Of a stretch of DNA of 5,721 nucleotides, positions 1 to 5,721 are shown in pieces. The stretch's first letter is position 1. Each line of letters opens with the position of its first letter. The position numbers and the translations under genes are program-made. The notes under the pieces were generated by a model, which worked only from the letters and a program-made list of their open reading frames with translations, made no database searches and was not told the origin of the DNA. The DNA comes from Bacteroidetes bacterium UBA7368 (GTDB lineage: Bacteria > Bacteroidota > Rhodothermia > Rhodothermales > UBA10348): NCBI GenBank assembly GCA_002469915.1, contig DKOG01000111.1, positions 1-5,721 on the forward strand. The letters run 5' to 3'.

Positions 1-725
1 GTTAAAATGAAGCTCGCATCGACGGCACTCGAGCTATCGCCAGAAAGTCCACTCAGGGCCAGCGAAATAGGAAGGGCAGCTAGTAAAAATGGCACCGCAA
101 ACATCCAGGCCTTAGATCGTTGTTGTACAAACAGAAGGACAAGGAAGACGGCTCCAACCTGCAATCCGACAAGCGGTTGAATGAGAATGGCAAGGCCGGT
201 CAAAATTCCAGCCTGAAACGGCATTTTACCAAGAATGCGATCATACCCCCACAGCGAAAGCGCCCACGAAATCGAGCTGGGTACTAAAACGGCATGTATT
301 AAATCGTTTCCTCCTGGATTCCATCTGGCTGAAATAACGGCAACTAGCAGGACGAAAAAGGCAGATGCTGCTCTGTTTGCCCACATGCGTTCTGCGATTG
401 AAAAAAGAGCCCCACACAGCGCAACCCAGGTCAGCATATGCAGGATGAGGACTACCGTCTCCATGGGTGCGATTTTGGCAAAGAAGGCAAGTAGATGAGC
501 TGGGATTGTTCGAACGCCAAATTCAGAAGCCTGATAAGCCACGAACCAGTCATTTTGAAAGGCTGTCGGATCCATGAATTTCATGGCGAGTGGAATCAAT
601 TCATCCTGATCACTTACTCCGAAGCAATACCCAAATCTCAAAAAATACACGGAGCCAGCAAGTATGACCGTACTGAGGGCTGCTCTGAACCAGCCACGGG
701 AATGGTGATGAGACTCCTTGTTCAC
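1..725 (-). CDS. Polytopic membrane protein, N-terminal 241 residues (C-terminus beyond window)
   Basis: An open frame with no stop runs from a GTG at 723-725 to the left edge of the window. The start shares four bases (GTGA) with the stop of the upstream acyltransferase gene; only a weak AGAAAG lies just upstream. The protein begins with a short polar, His-rich stretch, followed by a membrane segment at about residues 12-30. A polar loop follows with SDQDELIPLA (38-47), MDP (51-53) and NDWFV (58-62). Further hydrophobic segments lie at about 90-110, 120-133, 148-162, 171-200 and 206-226. I do not recognise a firm family. The acidic DQDE motif in the first loop after TM1, followed by many helices, is reminiscent of large GT-C-like or DUF6798-like integral membrane proteins, so a lipid-linked sugar role is possible but unproven. 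The reading frame is well supported; the function is not. Confidence 0.8.
   Translation of the reverse strand, partial: MNKESHHHSRGWFRAALSTVILAGSVYFLRFGYCFGVSDQDELIPLAMKFMDPTAFQNDWFVAYQASEFGVRTIPAHLLAFFAKIAPMETVVLILHMLTWVALCGALFSIAERMWANRAASAFFVLLVAVISARWNPGGNDLIHAVLVPSSISWALSLWGYDRILGKMPFQAGILTGLAILIQPLVGLQVGAVFLVLLFVQQRSKAWMFAVPFLLAALPISLALSGLSGDSSSAVDASFIL
722..725 (-). other. GTGA stop/start overlap between the acyltransferase and membrane-protein genes
   Basis: The TGA stop of the acyltransferase gene (722-724) and the GTG start of the membrane-protein gene (723-725) share bases, the same arrangement as at the previous junction. This supports coupled translation of three consecutive cistrons and fixes the otherwise weakly marked start of the membrane protein. 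Confidence 0.75.
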
Positions 726-1699
726 GTAAGCTTTCTGAAGTAACTGGCTGAGGAGGAGAGAAGGGCGGTCAGAAACGTACTTTTATGGAGGTGAGGATAG
801 TTTACTAGGTCGCCACCAAATCGCCGCTTGAATTCCGTGATGCCAGGTGTGTTGGCGCCCATCAGATCCATGGAGGATCTGCCCAGTGTTTTTAGATGGA
901 CTAGCGTATCGACGAGTAGGACAGTCATTGCAGGCCCGGGCTGACTCCCAGCTAGCCAATACCATGCAGTATCCTCATTCATCAAGAGTACAATCCCAGC
1001 TTCCAATGCGCCCGAGTCGCGATTGTAGGCTCCAACAGAGGTCGCGAATTGTCGTTGGGTGAGTCCGTCACAAAAGACGCCTAGTGCACCCGTTGGAAGG
1101 GAAATACGTTTACTATGCTTGTCGTACGCCTGCTTAACCATGTCGGCAATGAAAACAGATTCAATTTCGCCTGCCCTAAAATCGTATTGATCATGCGATT
1201 TTTTGTACTTCCTAGCAGTGCTTTCTGATAAGCGTGAAAGCACCTCCTCTTTCGAGCCTGTAGGTACTTCGTAGGTTGCCTTTTCACGAAAAGAGTATCC
1301 CGTTGGGCTGAGCACTCCTATTCTGCCAAGGGTAGGATGTAGCGATATTAGCCTGGAATCTGGAAGACCAGATAGCGGATGAAACGCAAGGTTTAGTGTA
1401 TTTAGTCGTTCATCAAGCGGTACCTCGCTGGAAAGCAAAACACTGGAGAAGGGTACAAACGGTGGAACGACGATATCCCGAATGCCTATTCGCGACCGTT
1501 CAACAAAACGGACGCCTAACCGCTGACCCCACACGACGGTTTTGACAGACCATCCGTATAACGCGGCAAGCCCGTCTAAAAAGTCGAAGTCATCAAAAGG
1601 GCTAACAACTACGGCGTTTCGTAGTAGATCTTGCCAAAGAGCGCGGGCCTCAACTTGGTCCACAATAATCTTTGGATCCATATGCTCCTGCGAACTCAC
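722..1699 (-). CDS. FemAB/BioF2-like GNAT-fold acyltransferase
   Basis: This 325-residue cytoplasmic protein has the look of the FemAB/BioF2-like branch of the GNAT superfamily. These enzymes transfer an acyl or aminoacyl group, often onto cell-envelope precursors. The N-terminal half (about 10-135) is poorly conserved. A basic segment, [15 protein letters not shown] at about 160-174, resembles the region preceding the C-terminal GNAT domain. The best signature is at 277-301, where [20 protein letters not shown] precedes a short polar stretch; FDxxGA...I..FKRRFGG is typical of the last part of the fold. There is no signal peptide or membrane segment. The GTG start overlaps the hslU stop (GTGA) and has no clear Shine-Dalgarno. 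An in-frame ATG at codon 7 (1679-1681) has AGGAG only 3 nt upstream, so the true start could be either. The downstream membrane-protein gene overlaps its stop, so the pair is probably made together. The substrate is unknown. Confidence 0.72.
   Translation of the reverse strand: MSSQEHMDPKIIVDQVEARALWQDLLRNAVVVSPFDDFDFLDGLAALYGWSVKTVVWGQRLGVRFVERSRIGIRDIVVPPFVPFSSVLLSSEVPLDERLNTLNLAFHPLSGLPDSRLISLHPTLGRIGVLSPTGYSFREKATYEVPTGSKEEVLSRLSESTARKYKKSHDQYDFRAGEIESVFIADMVKQAYDKHSKRISLPTGALGVFCDGLTQRQFATSVGAYNRDSGALEAGIVLLMNEDTAWYWLAGSQPGPAMTVLLVDTLVHLKTLGRSSMDLMGANTPGITEFKRRFGGDLVNYPHLHKSTFLTALLSSSASYFRKLT
1696..1699 (-). other. GTGA stop/start overlap between hslU and the acyltransferase gene
   Basis: The minus-strand sequence GTGA holds both the TGA stop of hslU (1696-1698) and the GTG start of the next gene (1697-1699). 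No good Shine-Dalgarno precedes the GTG, so re-initiation by ribosomes finishing hslU is the simplest reading. An AGGAG at 1685-1689 with an ATG at 1679-1681 gives an alternative start that would remove six residues. Confidence 0.65.
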
Positions 1700-3105
1700 A
1701 GGATGTATTGACTTAAATCCCTGTTTTCTACGACTTCGGATAGTTTTTCCTGAACCATCGCCTTATCTACCTCAAAAGAGTCGTCCTTCATGGCGTCAGG
1801 TACGTCAAACAGGATGTCTTCTAGAAGGGTCGTTAGAATGGTATGAAGCCGTCGAGCACCAATGTTTTCAACTTCCTCGTTTACCGCGGCGGCCATAGAA
1901 GCCACCTCTTTAACCGCTTCATCCTTGAAGTCTACTGTGACCCCTTCTGAGGCTAATAGAGCCTGGTATTGCTTGAGGAGCGCATTTTTAGGGACTGTCA
2001 GGATTTTGTAGAAATCATCTTCTGTCAGATTTGTGAGCTCAACGCGGATGGGGAATCGCCCTTGGAGTTCTGGAATGAGATCGCTTGGCTTGGCAATATG
2101 AAAGGCTCCACTCGCAATGAACAGAATGTGGTCTGTCTTGACCATTCCATATTTCGTCATTACGCCTGATCCCTCGACAATGGGCAGCAGGTCTCTCTGC
2201 ACACCCTCTCGAGAAACATCGGGACCCGACTTACCACTTCCGGACCTTGAGGCCACTTTGTCTATTTCGTCGATAAACACAATGCCAGCCTGTTGGACAC
2301 GAGTCAGCGCCTGTTTGGTGACCTTGTCCATATCAATAAGTTTGTTGGCCTCCTCCTGTGTTAAGAGCTCCCGAGCTTCAGAAACGGGCATTCTACGCTT
2401 TTTGCTCTTTTTTCCGCCACCCAGGTTGCCAAGTATATCTTGAAAGTTTACTCCCATTTCCTCCATACCCATTGGGCCAAAAACCTGCAGCATGGGTGAG
2501 CCATCAGCGGTTACATCGATTTCCAACTCACGATCATCAAGATCTCCTGCACGAAGTTTCTTTCTGAACTTGTCCCTTGTTCGATTCCGTAACGACTCTT
2601 CGTCATTAGCCGATTCCGTTCCGGTTTCCGTTGATGGTGCCGGAAGTGTGTTCTCTGGGACAACAGGTCGCGATACGGGCGCTGGAGGGATCAACAAATC
2701 AAGGATACGGTCCTCTGCGTGCGCCTTTGCCTTTTCTTGCACCGACTCAGTGTGCTCTTCTCGCACCATATTGATGGCGATATCGGTGAGGTCCCTTATC
2801 ATCGAGTCAACATCACGGCCGACATAGCCGACCTCGGTAAACTTAGTTGCTTCTACCTTAATGAACGGCGCACCGGACAGCTTAGCCAGCCTACGCGCTA
2901 TCTCGGTTTTACCAACTCCCGTTGGGCCAATCATGATAATATTGTTTGGCATAATCTCCTCTCTCATCTCTAGAGAAGCATTTAGGCGACGCCAGCGATT
3001 TCGAAGTGCTATAGCCACGCTCTTTTTAGCATCACGCTGCCCGATGATGTACCGGTCCAATTCGGTGACAATCTGGTGAGGGGTCAGTTCGCTGTTGAAC
3101 GACAT
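1696..3105 (-). CDS. hslU: HslU, ATPase/unfoldase subunit of the HslUV protease
   Basis: HslU is the hexameric AAA+ unfoldase that feeds proteins into the HslV peptidase in the cytoplasm. All key motifs are visible in the 469 residues: N-terminal [17 protein letters not shown]; Walker [10 protein letters not shown] (60-68); pore loop GYVG (93-96); Walker B IVFIDEID (275-282); [16 protein letters not shown] (293-308); sensor-1 region ILFIASGAF (327-335); arginine-finger region [13 protein letters not shown] (345-357); sensor-2 GARRL (416-420); and the C-terminal DLSQYIL tail, which in known HslU inserts into HslV. The I domain lies at about 110-245 and carries a Pro/Ser/Glu-rich linker at about 140-172, which accounts for a length greater than the E. 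coli protein (443 residues). The ATG start has only a weak ribosome-binding site. The gene lies 47 bp after the NYN gene rather than directly after hslV, and its TGA overlaps the next GTG. The identification is secure. Confidence 0.98.
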   Translation of the reverse strand: MSFNSELTPHQIVTELDRYIIGQRDAKKSVAIALRNRWRRLNASLEMREEIMPNNIIMIGPTGVGKTEIARRLAKLSGAPFIKVEATKFTEVGYVGRDVDSMIRDLTDIAINMVREEHTESVQEKAKAHAEDRILDLLIPPAPVSRPVVPENTLPAPSTETGTESANDEESLRNRTRDKFRKKLRAGDLDDRELEIDVTADGSPMLQVFGPMGMEEMGVNFQDILGNLGGGKKSKKRRMPVSEARELLTQEEANKLIDMDKVTKQALTRVQQAGIVFIDEIDKVASRSGSGKSGPDVSREGVQRDLLPIVEGSGVMTKYGMVKTDHILFIASGAFHIAKPSDLIPELQGRFPIRVELTNLTEDDFYKILTVPKNALLKQYQALLASEGVTVDFKDEAVKEVASMAAAVNEEVENIGARRLHTILTTLLEDILFDVPDAMKDDSFEVDKAMVQEKLSEVVENRDLSQYIL

Positions 3106-3152
3106 AAATTTGGTCTTAATCCGTTTGAAATTAAAAAAGGGACGTAATCCGA

Positions 3153-4118
3153 TCAGTCATCAAAGTGCGCATCTTCATCAGATGCGGGTTCATCTTCATC
3201 GTAGTACCCATCATCATAGTCGGATTCGTCCTTATTGGAATGGGAATCCTTGATTTCCGCAACATCAGGGTGATTCTCATTTATCATGAGAATCGTATAG
3301 TTGTGAGGAAAGCCTCGCCGTTTCTCGAGCCACACTGCCCCGCTTTTTTCGAGGTCATTGATAAGCGTTTTAGGCTCATCTTCCGAATCTGCAAAGATTT
3401 CCGACAGTCTTCTGAGGAGCGGAGTCAAGTAAATCTCTTCGTATTGACCAAAATAAGAGTCAATAATCTCCAGGGTTTTGCGGACAATATCATCCGTAAT
3501 AGGATGAACTTCCGACGGCTCACCGGAAGCCTGCATGATACCCGAGTTATGGTCGCCGGATGGATCTAATTCCACCTGCATCGCTCCTGTTTTGAGCAAG
3601 AAATCTGCATTTAGGTAAGCATCCTGACAATCATTGGGTAAATGATTGCTTGCTGAAGGACTTTCAAGCGTCGCAGCAAGCACAAAATGTCCTCGGCGCT
3701 GCAAGCGCTGAACGAGTGGGACAAACAACTGATTGCCGGATAGTAGGACAAACGCCGTATCAGGTCCAGCGTCTGAAGCTAGCTGCATGGCTTCCATAGC
3801 CAACTCTATCGCCGAAGCCTCATCAGTGGATCGGGCATATGTGAATCGGGGCTCAATTCCTTGGGCCAACCATGCGCCCGTTGCCCGATGTCCCTTGACA
3901 TGACCCGGCGGTAAATTCGCAAAAGCGAGTGTTCTGAGCGGTTTCAGATGCATATGGTCAGAAATATGCCGGTGAAGCTCTTTTATCAAATCGAGCACTA
4001 CCGCATCCGGCTGATCGTTTACGGATCGTTCCGATACCACACCGAAGACATTGGTGTAGTCAATTAAAACGATAGCGTTTCGGTAACGAGGTCGGGATTG
4101 AGATCGTTGTCCAGGCAT
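3153..4118 (-). CDS. NYN (PIN-like) domain protein with winged-helix-like C-terminal region and acidic tail
   Basis: This 321-residue protein starts at an ATG with a near-perfect Shine-Dalgarno. Residues 14-175 fit the NYN/DUF88 (LabA-like) PIN-type fold: [12 protein letters not shown] (15-26) matches the first strand with Asp20 and Asn23, and [22 protein letters not shown] (123-144, with conserved SG and VPLV) matches the SGDxDF strand. The usual acidic residues are largely absent: SGDxDF reads SGNQLF, and the middle KxxDxxLxxD motif reads [10 protein letters not shown] with Ala103 and Glu109. Residues 208-285 read like a winged helix: helix 209-223, helix 232-242, helix 248-260, then a basic turn EKRRGF and a beta wing. 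The tail at 297-321 has 14 Asp/Glu in 25 residues. There is no signal peptide or membrane segment, so it is probably cytoplasmic. NYN proteins are usually RNA nucleases; here catalysis is doubtful. Its position between hslV and hslU suggests a role tied to that protease (inference). Confidence 0.85.
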   Translation of the reverse strand: MPGQRSQSRPRYRNAIVLIDYTNVFGVVSERSVNDQPDAVVLDLIKELHRHISDHMHLKPLRTLAFANLPPGHVKGHRATGAWLAQGIEPRFTYARSTDEASAIELAMEAMQLASDAGPDTAFVLLSGNQLFVPLVQRLQRRGHFVLAATLESPSASNHLPNDCQDAYLNADFLLKTGAMQVELDPSGDHNSGIMQASGEPSEVHPITDDIVRKTLEIIDSYFGQYEEIYLTPLLRRLSEIFADSEDEPKTLINDLEKSGAVWLEKRRGFPHNYTILMINENHPDVAEIKDSHSNKDESDYDDGYYDEDEPASDEDAHFDD

Positions 4119-4121
4119 ATG

Positions 4122-4168
4122 AATACCCTCCTAAACTGTTGAATAGTGGAAAGCCGTATTGAGGGATT
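4122..4168 (-). repeat. Imperfect inverted repeat spanning the hslV stop and NYN ribosome-binding site
   Basis: On the minus strand AATCCCTC (4161-4168, touching the hslV TAA) can pair with GAGGGTATT (4122-4130) as eight base pairs with one bulged base and a loop of about 30 nt. The second arm contains the GAGGG core of the NYN Shine-Dalgarno. If formed in mRNA, it could hide that site until a ribosome completing hslV opens it. The stem is short and could be chance. Confidence 0.3.
4126..4132 (-). promoter_or_regulatory. Strong Shine-Dalgarno of the NYN gene
   Basis: On the minus strand AGGAGGG stands 7 nt before the ATG at 4116-4118. This is by far the best ribosome-binding site in the window; hslU and the two downstream genes have weak or no such sequence. 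It fixes the start of the NYN protein and suggests relatively strong translation of this cistron. Confidence 0.85.
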
Positions 4169-4745
4169 ACGTCGCTTCCAATTCCATTATAGTAAGATTA
4201 CTGTTAGAGTAAATGCATATTTCCGATGCTATAATCAAAGATTGCTCAACCATTTCTCGGCAAGCCATATCCGGAGAGTGTCGGAGCATGGCGCGTGCGG
4301 CGGCAAGGGCGTATGGACCGCCTGAACCGATAGCAACGATTTCATCGTCGGGTTCAATGACGTCTCCCGTTCCGCTAATGAGCAACAAACGATCGGATGC
4401 GGCAACCGCTAGTAGGGCCTCTAGTTTTCGAAGATATCTGTCTGTTCTCCAGTCTTTGGCCAGCTCTACTGCGGAGCGAGTGACATTTCCTCCGAATTGC
4501 TGAAGTTTCTCTTCAAACCGTTCAAAAAGAGTAAATGCATCGGCCGTCGCTCCAGCGAAGCCTGCCAGAATCTTGCCACCGTAAAGGGAGCGCACTTTTT
4601 GCGCCGTGCTCTTCATGACGGTGCTTCCCAATGTAGCTTGGCCGTCGGAGCCAAGGACAACAGATCCGTTGTGTCGAATACCTACAACGGTGGTGCTTTT
4701 AATGCGATTGGGCGAAGAGGACGCTGGCTCAGGGTTTATAGACAA
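4167..4745 (-). CDS. hslV: HslV, threonine peptidase subunit of the HslUV protease
   Basis: HslV forms the double-ring proteolytic core that works with HslU in the cytoplasm. The catalytic Thr is Thr18 in [11 protein letters not shown], aligned with Thr1 of E. coli HslV. Other active-site positions are conserved: Asp34 in GSDGQATLG, Lys45 in TVMK, Lys50 in [10 protein letters not shown] and Ser141 in [26 protein letters not shown] (61-78) and [23 protein letters not shown] (93-115) are family hallmarks. The only workable start is TTG at 4743-4745: an in-frame TAA lies just upstream and the next ATG falls at residue 44, after the catalytic Thr. This gives a 17-residue propeptide ([17 protein letters not shown]) that must be removed. 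Two AAGGA boxes precede the TTG, at spacings of 9 and 2 nt. The total of 192 residues compares with 176 in E. coli, and the excess is the propeptide. The identification is secure; the start is very likely. Confidence 0.97.
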   Translation of the reverse strand: MSINPEPASSSPNRIKSTTVVGIRHNGSVVLGSDGQATLGSTVMKSTAQKVRSLYGGKILAGFAGATADAFTLFERFEEKLQQFGGNVTRSAVELAKDWRTDRYLRKLEALLAVAASDRLLLISGTGDVIEPDDEIVAIGSGGPYALAAARAMLRHSPDMACREMVEQSLIIASEICIYSNSNLTIMELEAT

Positions 4746-4754
4746 TATCCTTGT

Positions 4755-4759
4755 TCCTT
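4755..4759 (-). promoter_or_regulatory. Shine-Dalgarno of hslV that supports its TTG start
   Basis: AAGGA on the minus strand ends 9 nt before the TTG at 4743-4745. A second AAGGA at 4748-4752 is only 2 nt away and is probably too close to work. The pairing of the upstream box with the TTG, together with the in-frame TAA just before it, decides the hslV start. Confidence 0.6.
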
Positions 4760-4831
4760 AAATCAATCTATCAAATAAGAAGTTTAACGTATGGGTTACA
4801 CGTTCGAGTAAATCGGGTTCCACAATAGGCG

Positions 4832-5721
4832 TCAATGGGAGCCGTGAGACGCCAGAATCGTGGAAATGGTATCTTGCAAGTTTCGAACACTTTTGCTCGA
4901 TCCTGTGTAGTGGTTAACCATAATAGAAAATACCAAATGCGTACTTTCGGCTGTGGAAACGAATCCACTTAGTGCAGAAACAGCTCCAATAGTGCCCGTC
5001 TTAGCTCTCACATTGCCCTCAGCGGCCGTGCCCTTCATGCGAGATGATAGCGATCCGTCAACGCCCCCAACCGGCAGGGAATCTAGAAATCCTTTTTTGA
5101 TATCCTCGTTGGGATGATTGAACATATACCTGAGGACCTGAGAGACCATAGTTGAGGTAACCAGGTTCTGCCTAGCTAATCCGGAGCCGTCTACTAGCTG
5201 AAGACGCTCTGTGTTCAGTCCGGCAGACCTGAAGAAGTCCATGGTGCTTGCCCATCCCGATGCCGCAGATCCACGTACAAATCCTTCGGCAGGAAAGTGT
5301 GCTCCGAGAGTTCGAAGAAGTTGCTCGGCATACAGATTTTGACTCCGTTTGTTAATCACAGATACAATTTCAGAAAGCGGGGGAGAGAACGTTGAAAAAA
5401 GAGGAGAAGACGGGTAGGAAGGCTTTACGGACAGGTTATCAATATCAACCGGAAGTCCTGATACGGCAATGCCCTGCTGAATCAATACATCACGCAGGAT
5501 ATGAACGAAAAAGAGGGTTGGGTTGCGAACAGTTAATGACTCTGTTTCTCGTCTGCCCTCAGGTACCAACGTGCTAACCACAAAGTGATTCGATCCCGGA
5601 GTACGTGTGTAGTCTTCTGTAATGCCAAGCGTAGCTTCCACGGTCCGCGTTGCATTATCTACCTGGATGAAATCAGTCATGAACGGTGCCCACTCTATCA
5701 AAGTGGGCATATTTTCTTTCT
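4832..5721 (-). CDS. dacB: D-alanyl-D-alanine carboxypeptidase/endopeptidase, PBP4 (DacB) family, C-terminal part
   Basis: PBP4-type enzymes trim and cut peptidoglycan cross-links in the periplasm. The frame is open at the right window edge, so the N-terminus, signal peptide and catalytic SxxK motif are not visible. The Met whose codon is at 5708-5710 is internal; numbering below is from it. The visible part includes VRNPTLFFVHILRDVLIQQGI (61-81), the usual segment before the transpeptidase fold returns; SQN at 123-125 followed by LYAEQLLRTLG, the SxN motif; VDGSGLAR (173-180); LPVGGVDGSLSSRM (212-225); and KTGTIGAVSALSGF (237-250), which contains the third active-site motif KTG. The C-terminus is short and ends soon after the fold, with no anchor. 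An 86-bp gap separates it from hslV on the same strand. The family assignment is confident. The gene symbol is by family only. Confidence 0.9.
   Translation of the reverse strand, partial: KENMPTLIEWAPFMTDFIQVDNATRTVEATLGITEDYTRTPGSNHFVVSTLVPEGRRETESLTVRNPTLFFVHILRDVLIQQGIAVSGLPVDIDNLSVKPSYPSSPLFSTFSPPLSEIVSVINKRSQNLYAEQLLRTLGAHFPAEGFVRGSAASGWASTMDFFRSAGLNTERLQLVDGSGLARQNLVTSTMVSQVLRYMFNHPNEDIKKGFLDSLPVGGVDGSLSSRMKGTAAEGNVRAKTGTIGAVSALSGFVSTAESTHLVFSIMVNHYTGSSKSVRNLQDTISTILASHGSH

Noticed and set aside
235..743. Two plus-strand open frames of 87 and 82 codons
   Set aside because: The opposite strand carries a continuous frame encoding a coherent multi-pass membrane protein with a coupled start; these frames have no such coherence.
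2117..2973. Several overlapping plus-strand open frames opposite hslU
   Set aside because: They are antisense to strongly conserved hslU codons and have no recognisable motifs or ribosome-binding sites.
3117..3151. Direct repeat CGGATTA (minus strand) twice in the NYN-hslU gap, 28 bp apart
   Set aside because: Seven bases repeated twice can arise by chance; no symmetry or spacing pointing to a known operator.
3140..3153. T-rich stretch after the NYN stop as an intrinsic terminator
   Set aside because: The minus strand reads CCCTTTTTT, but no GC-rich stem precedes it, so a Rho-independent terminator is not supported.
3165..3569. Plus-strand open frame of 134 codons with a hydrophobic N-terminus
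   Set aside because: It lies wholly opposite the NYN gene. Its hydrophobic start (Ile/Val/Phe-rich) is simply the complement of the Asp/Glu/Ser-rich tail codons, and it lacks family features.
4746..4831. Possible promoter or terminator between the dacB-like gene and hslV
   Set aside because: The 86 bp contains AT-rich stretches and a weak 7-bp near-palindrome (GTGTAAC...GTTAAAC), but no convincing -35/-10 pair, no Bacteroidota-type TAnnTTTG box at good spacing, and no stem followed by a T run. An hslV promoter here remains possible but is not supported.

Overview
The window is one continuous minus-strand block of six genes with almost no spare DNA. Read in the direction of transcription (high to low coordinates) they are: the C-terminal part of a PBP4/DacB-type D-Ala-D-Ala carboxypeptidase (cut by the right edge), the HslV peptidase, a NYN/PIN-like domain protein, the HslU ATPase, a FemAB/GNAT-like acyltransferase, and the first 241 residues of a multi-pass membrane protein (cut by the left edge). 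Gaps are 86, 48 and 47 bp, then two successive 4-base GTGA stop/start overlaps. This looks like one transcription unit, or at least one directon. No terminator, mobile element, RNA gene or CRISPR array was seen.

Organism: a bacterium of moderate GC, probably Gram-negative because a periplasmic PBP4 family gene sits beside HslUV. The style (HslU with a long I-domain linker, HslV with a propeptide, a NYN protein with an acidic tail, GTG and TTG starts) reminds me of the Rhodothermota/Balneolota-Bacteroidota side of the tree. That is an impression, not a demonstrated placement.

Region by region: 4832-5721 encodes the SxN and KTG motifs of the transpeptidase fold of PBP4, and the catalytic SxxK lies outside the window. 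4167-4745 is hslV with a TTG start and a 17-residue propeptide before the catalytic Thr. 3153-4118 is the unusual gene: a NYN-domain protein placed between the two subunits of one protease, with most of the expected acidic metal-binding residues replaced, a winged-helix-like second half and a strongly acidic tail. 1696-3105 is a complete hslU with intact Walker, pore-loop, sensor and C-terminal tail motifs. 722-1699 and 1-725 are an acyltransferase-like protein and a polytopic membrane protein that are probably translationally coupled to hslU.

How they may work together: HslU unfolds and HslV degrades cytoplasmic proteins. The interposed NYN protein could be an adaptor, a substrate or an RNA-linked regulator of the protease (inference). 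The flanking dacB-like, FemAB-like and membrane genes suggest an envelope theme around the protease genes, but no direct functional link is visible in the sequence.
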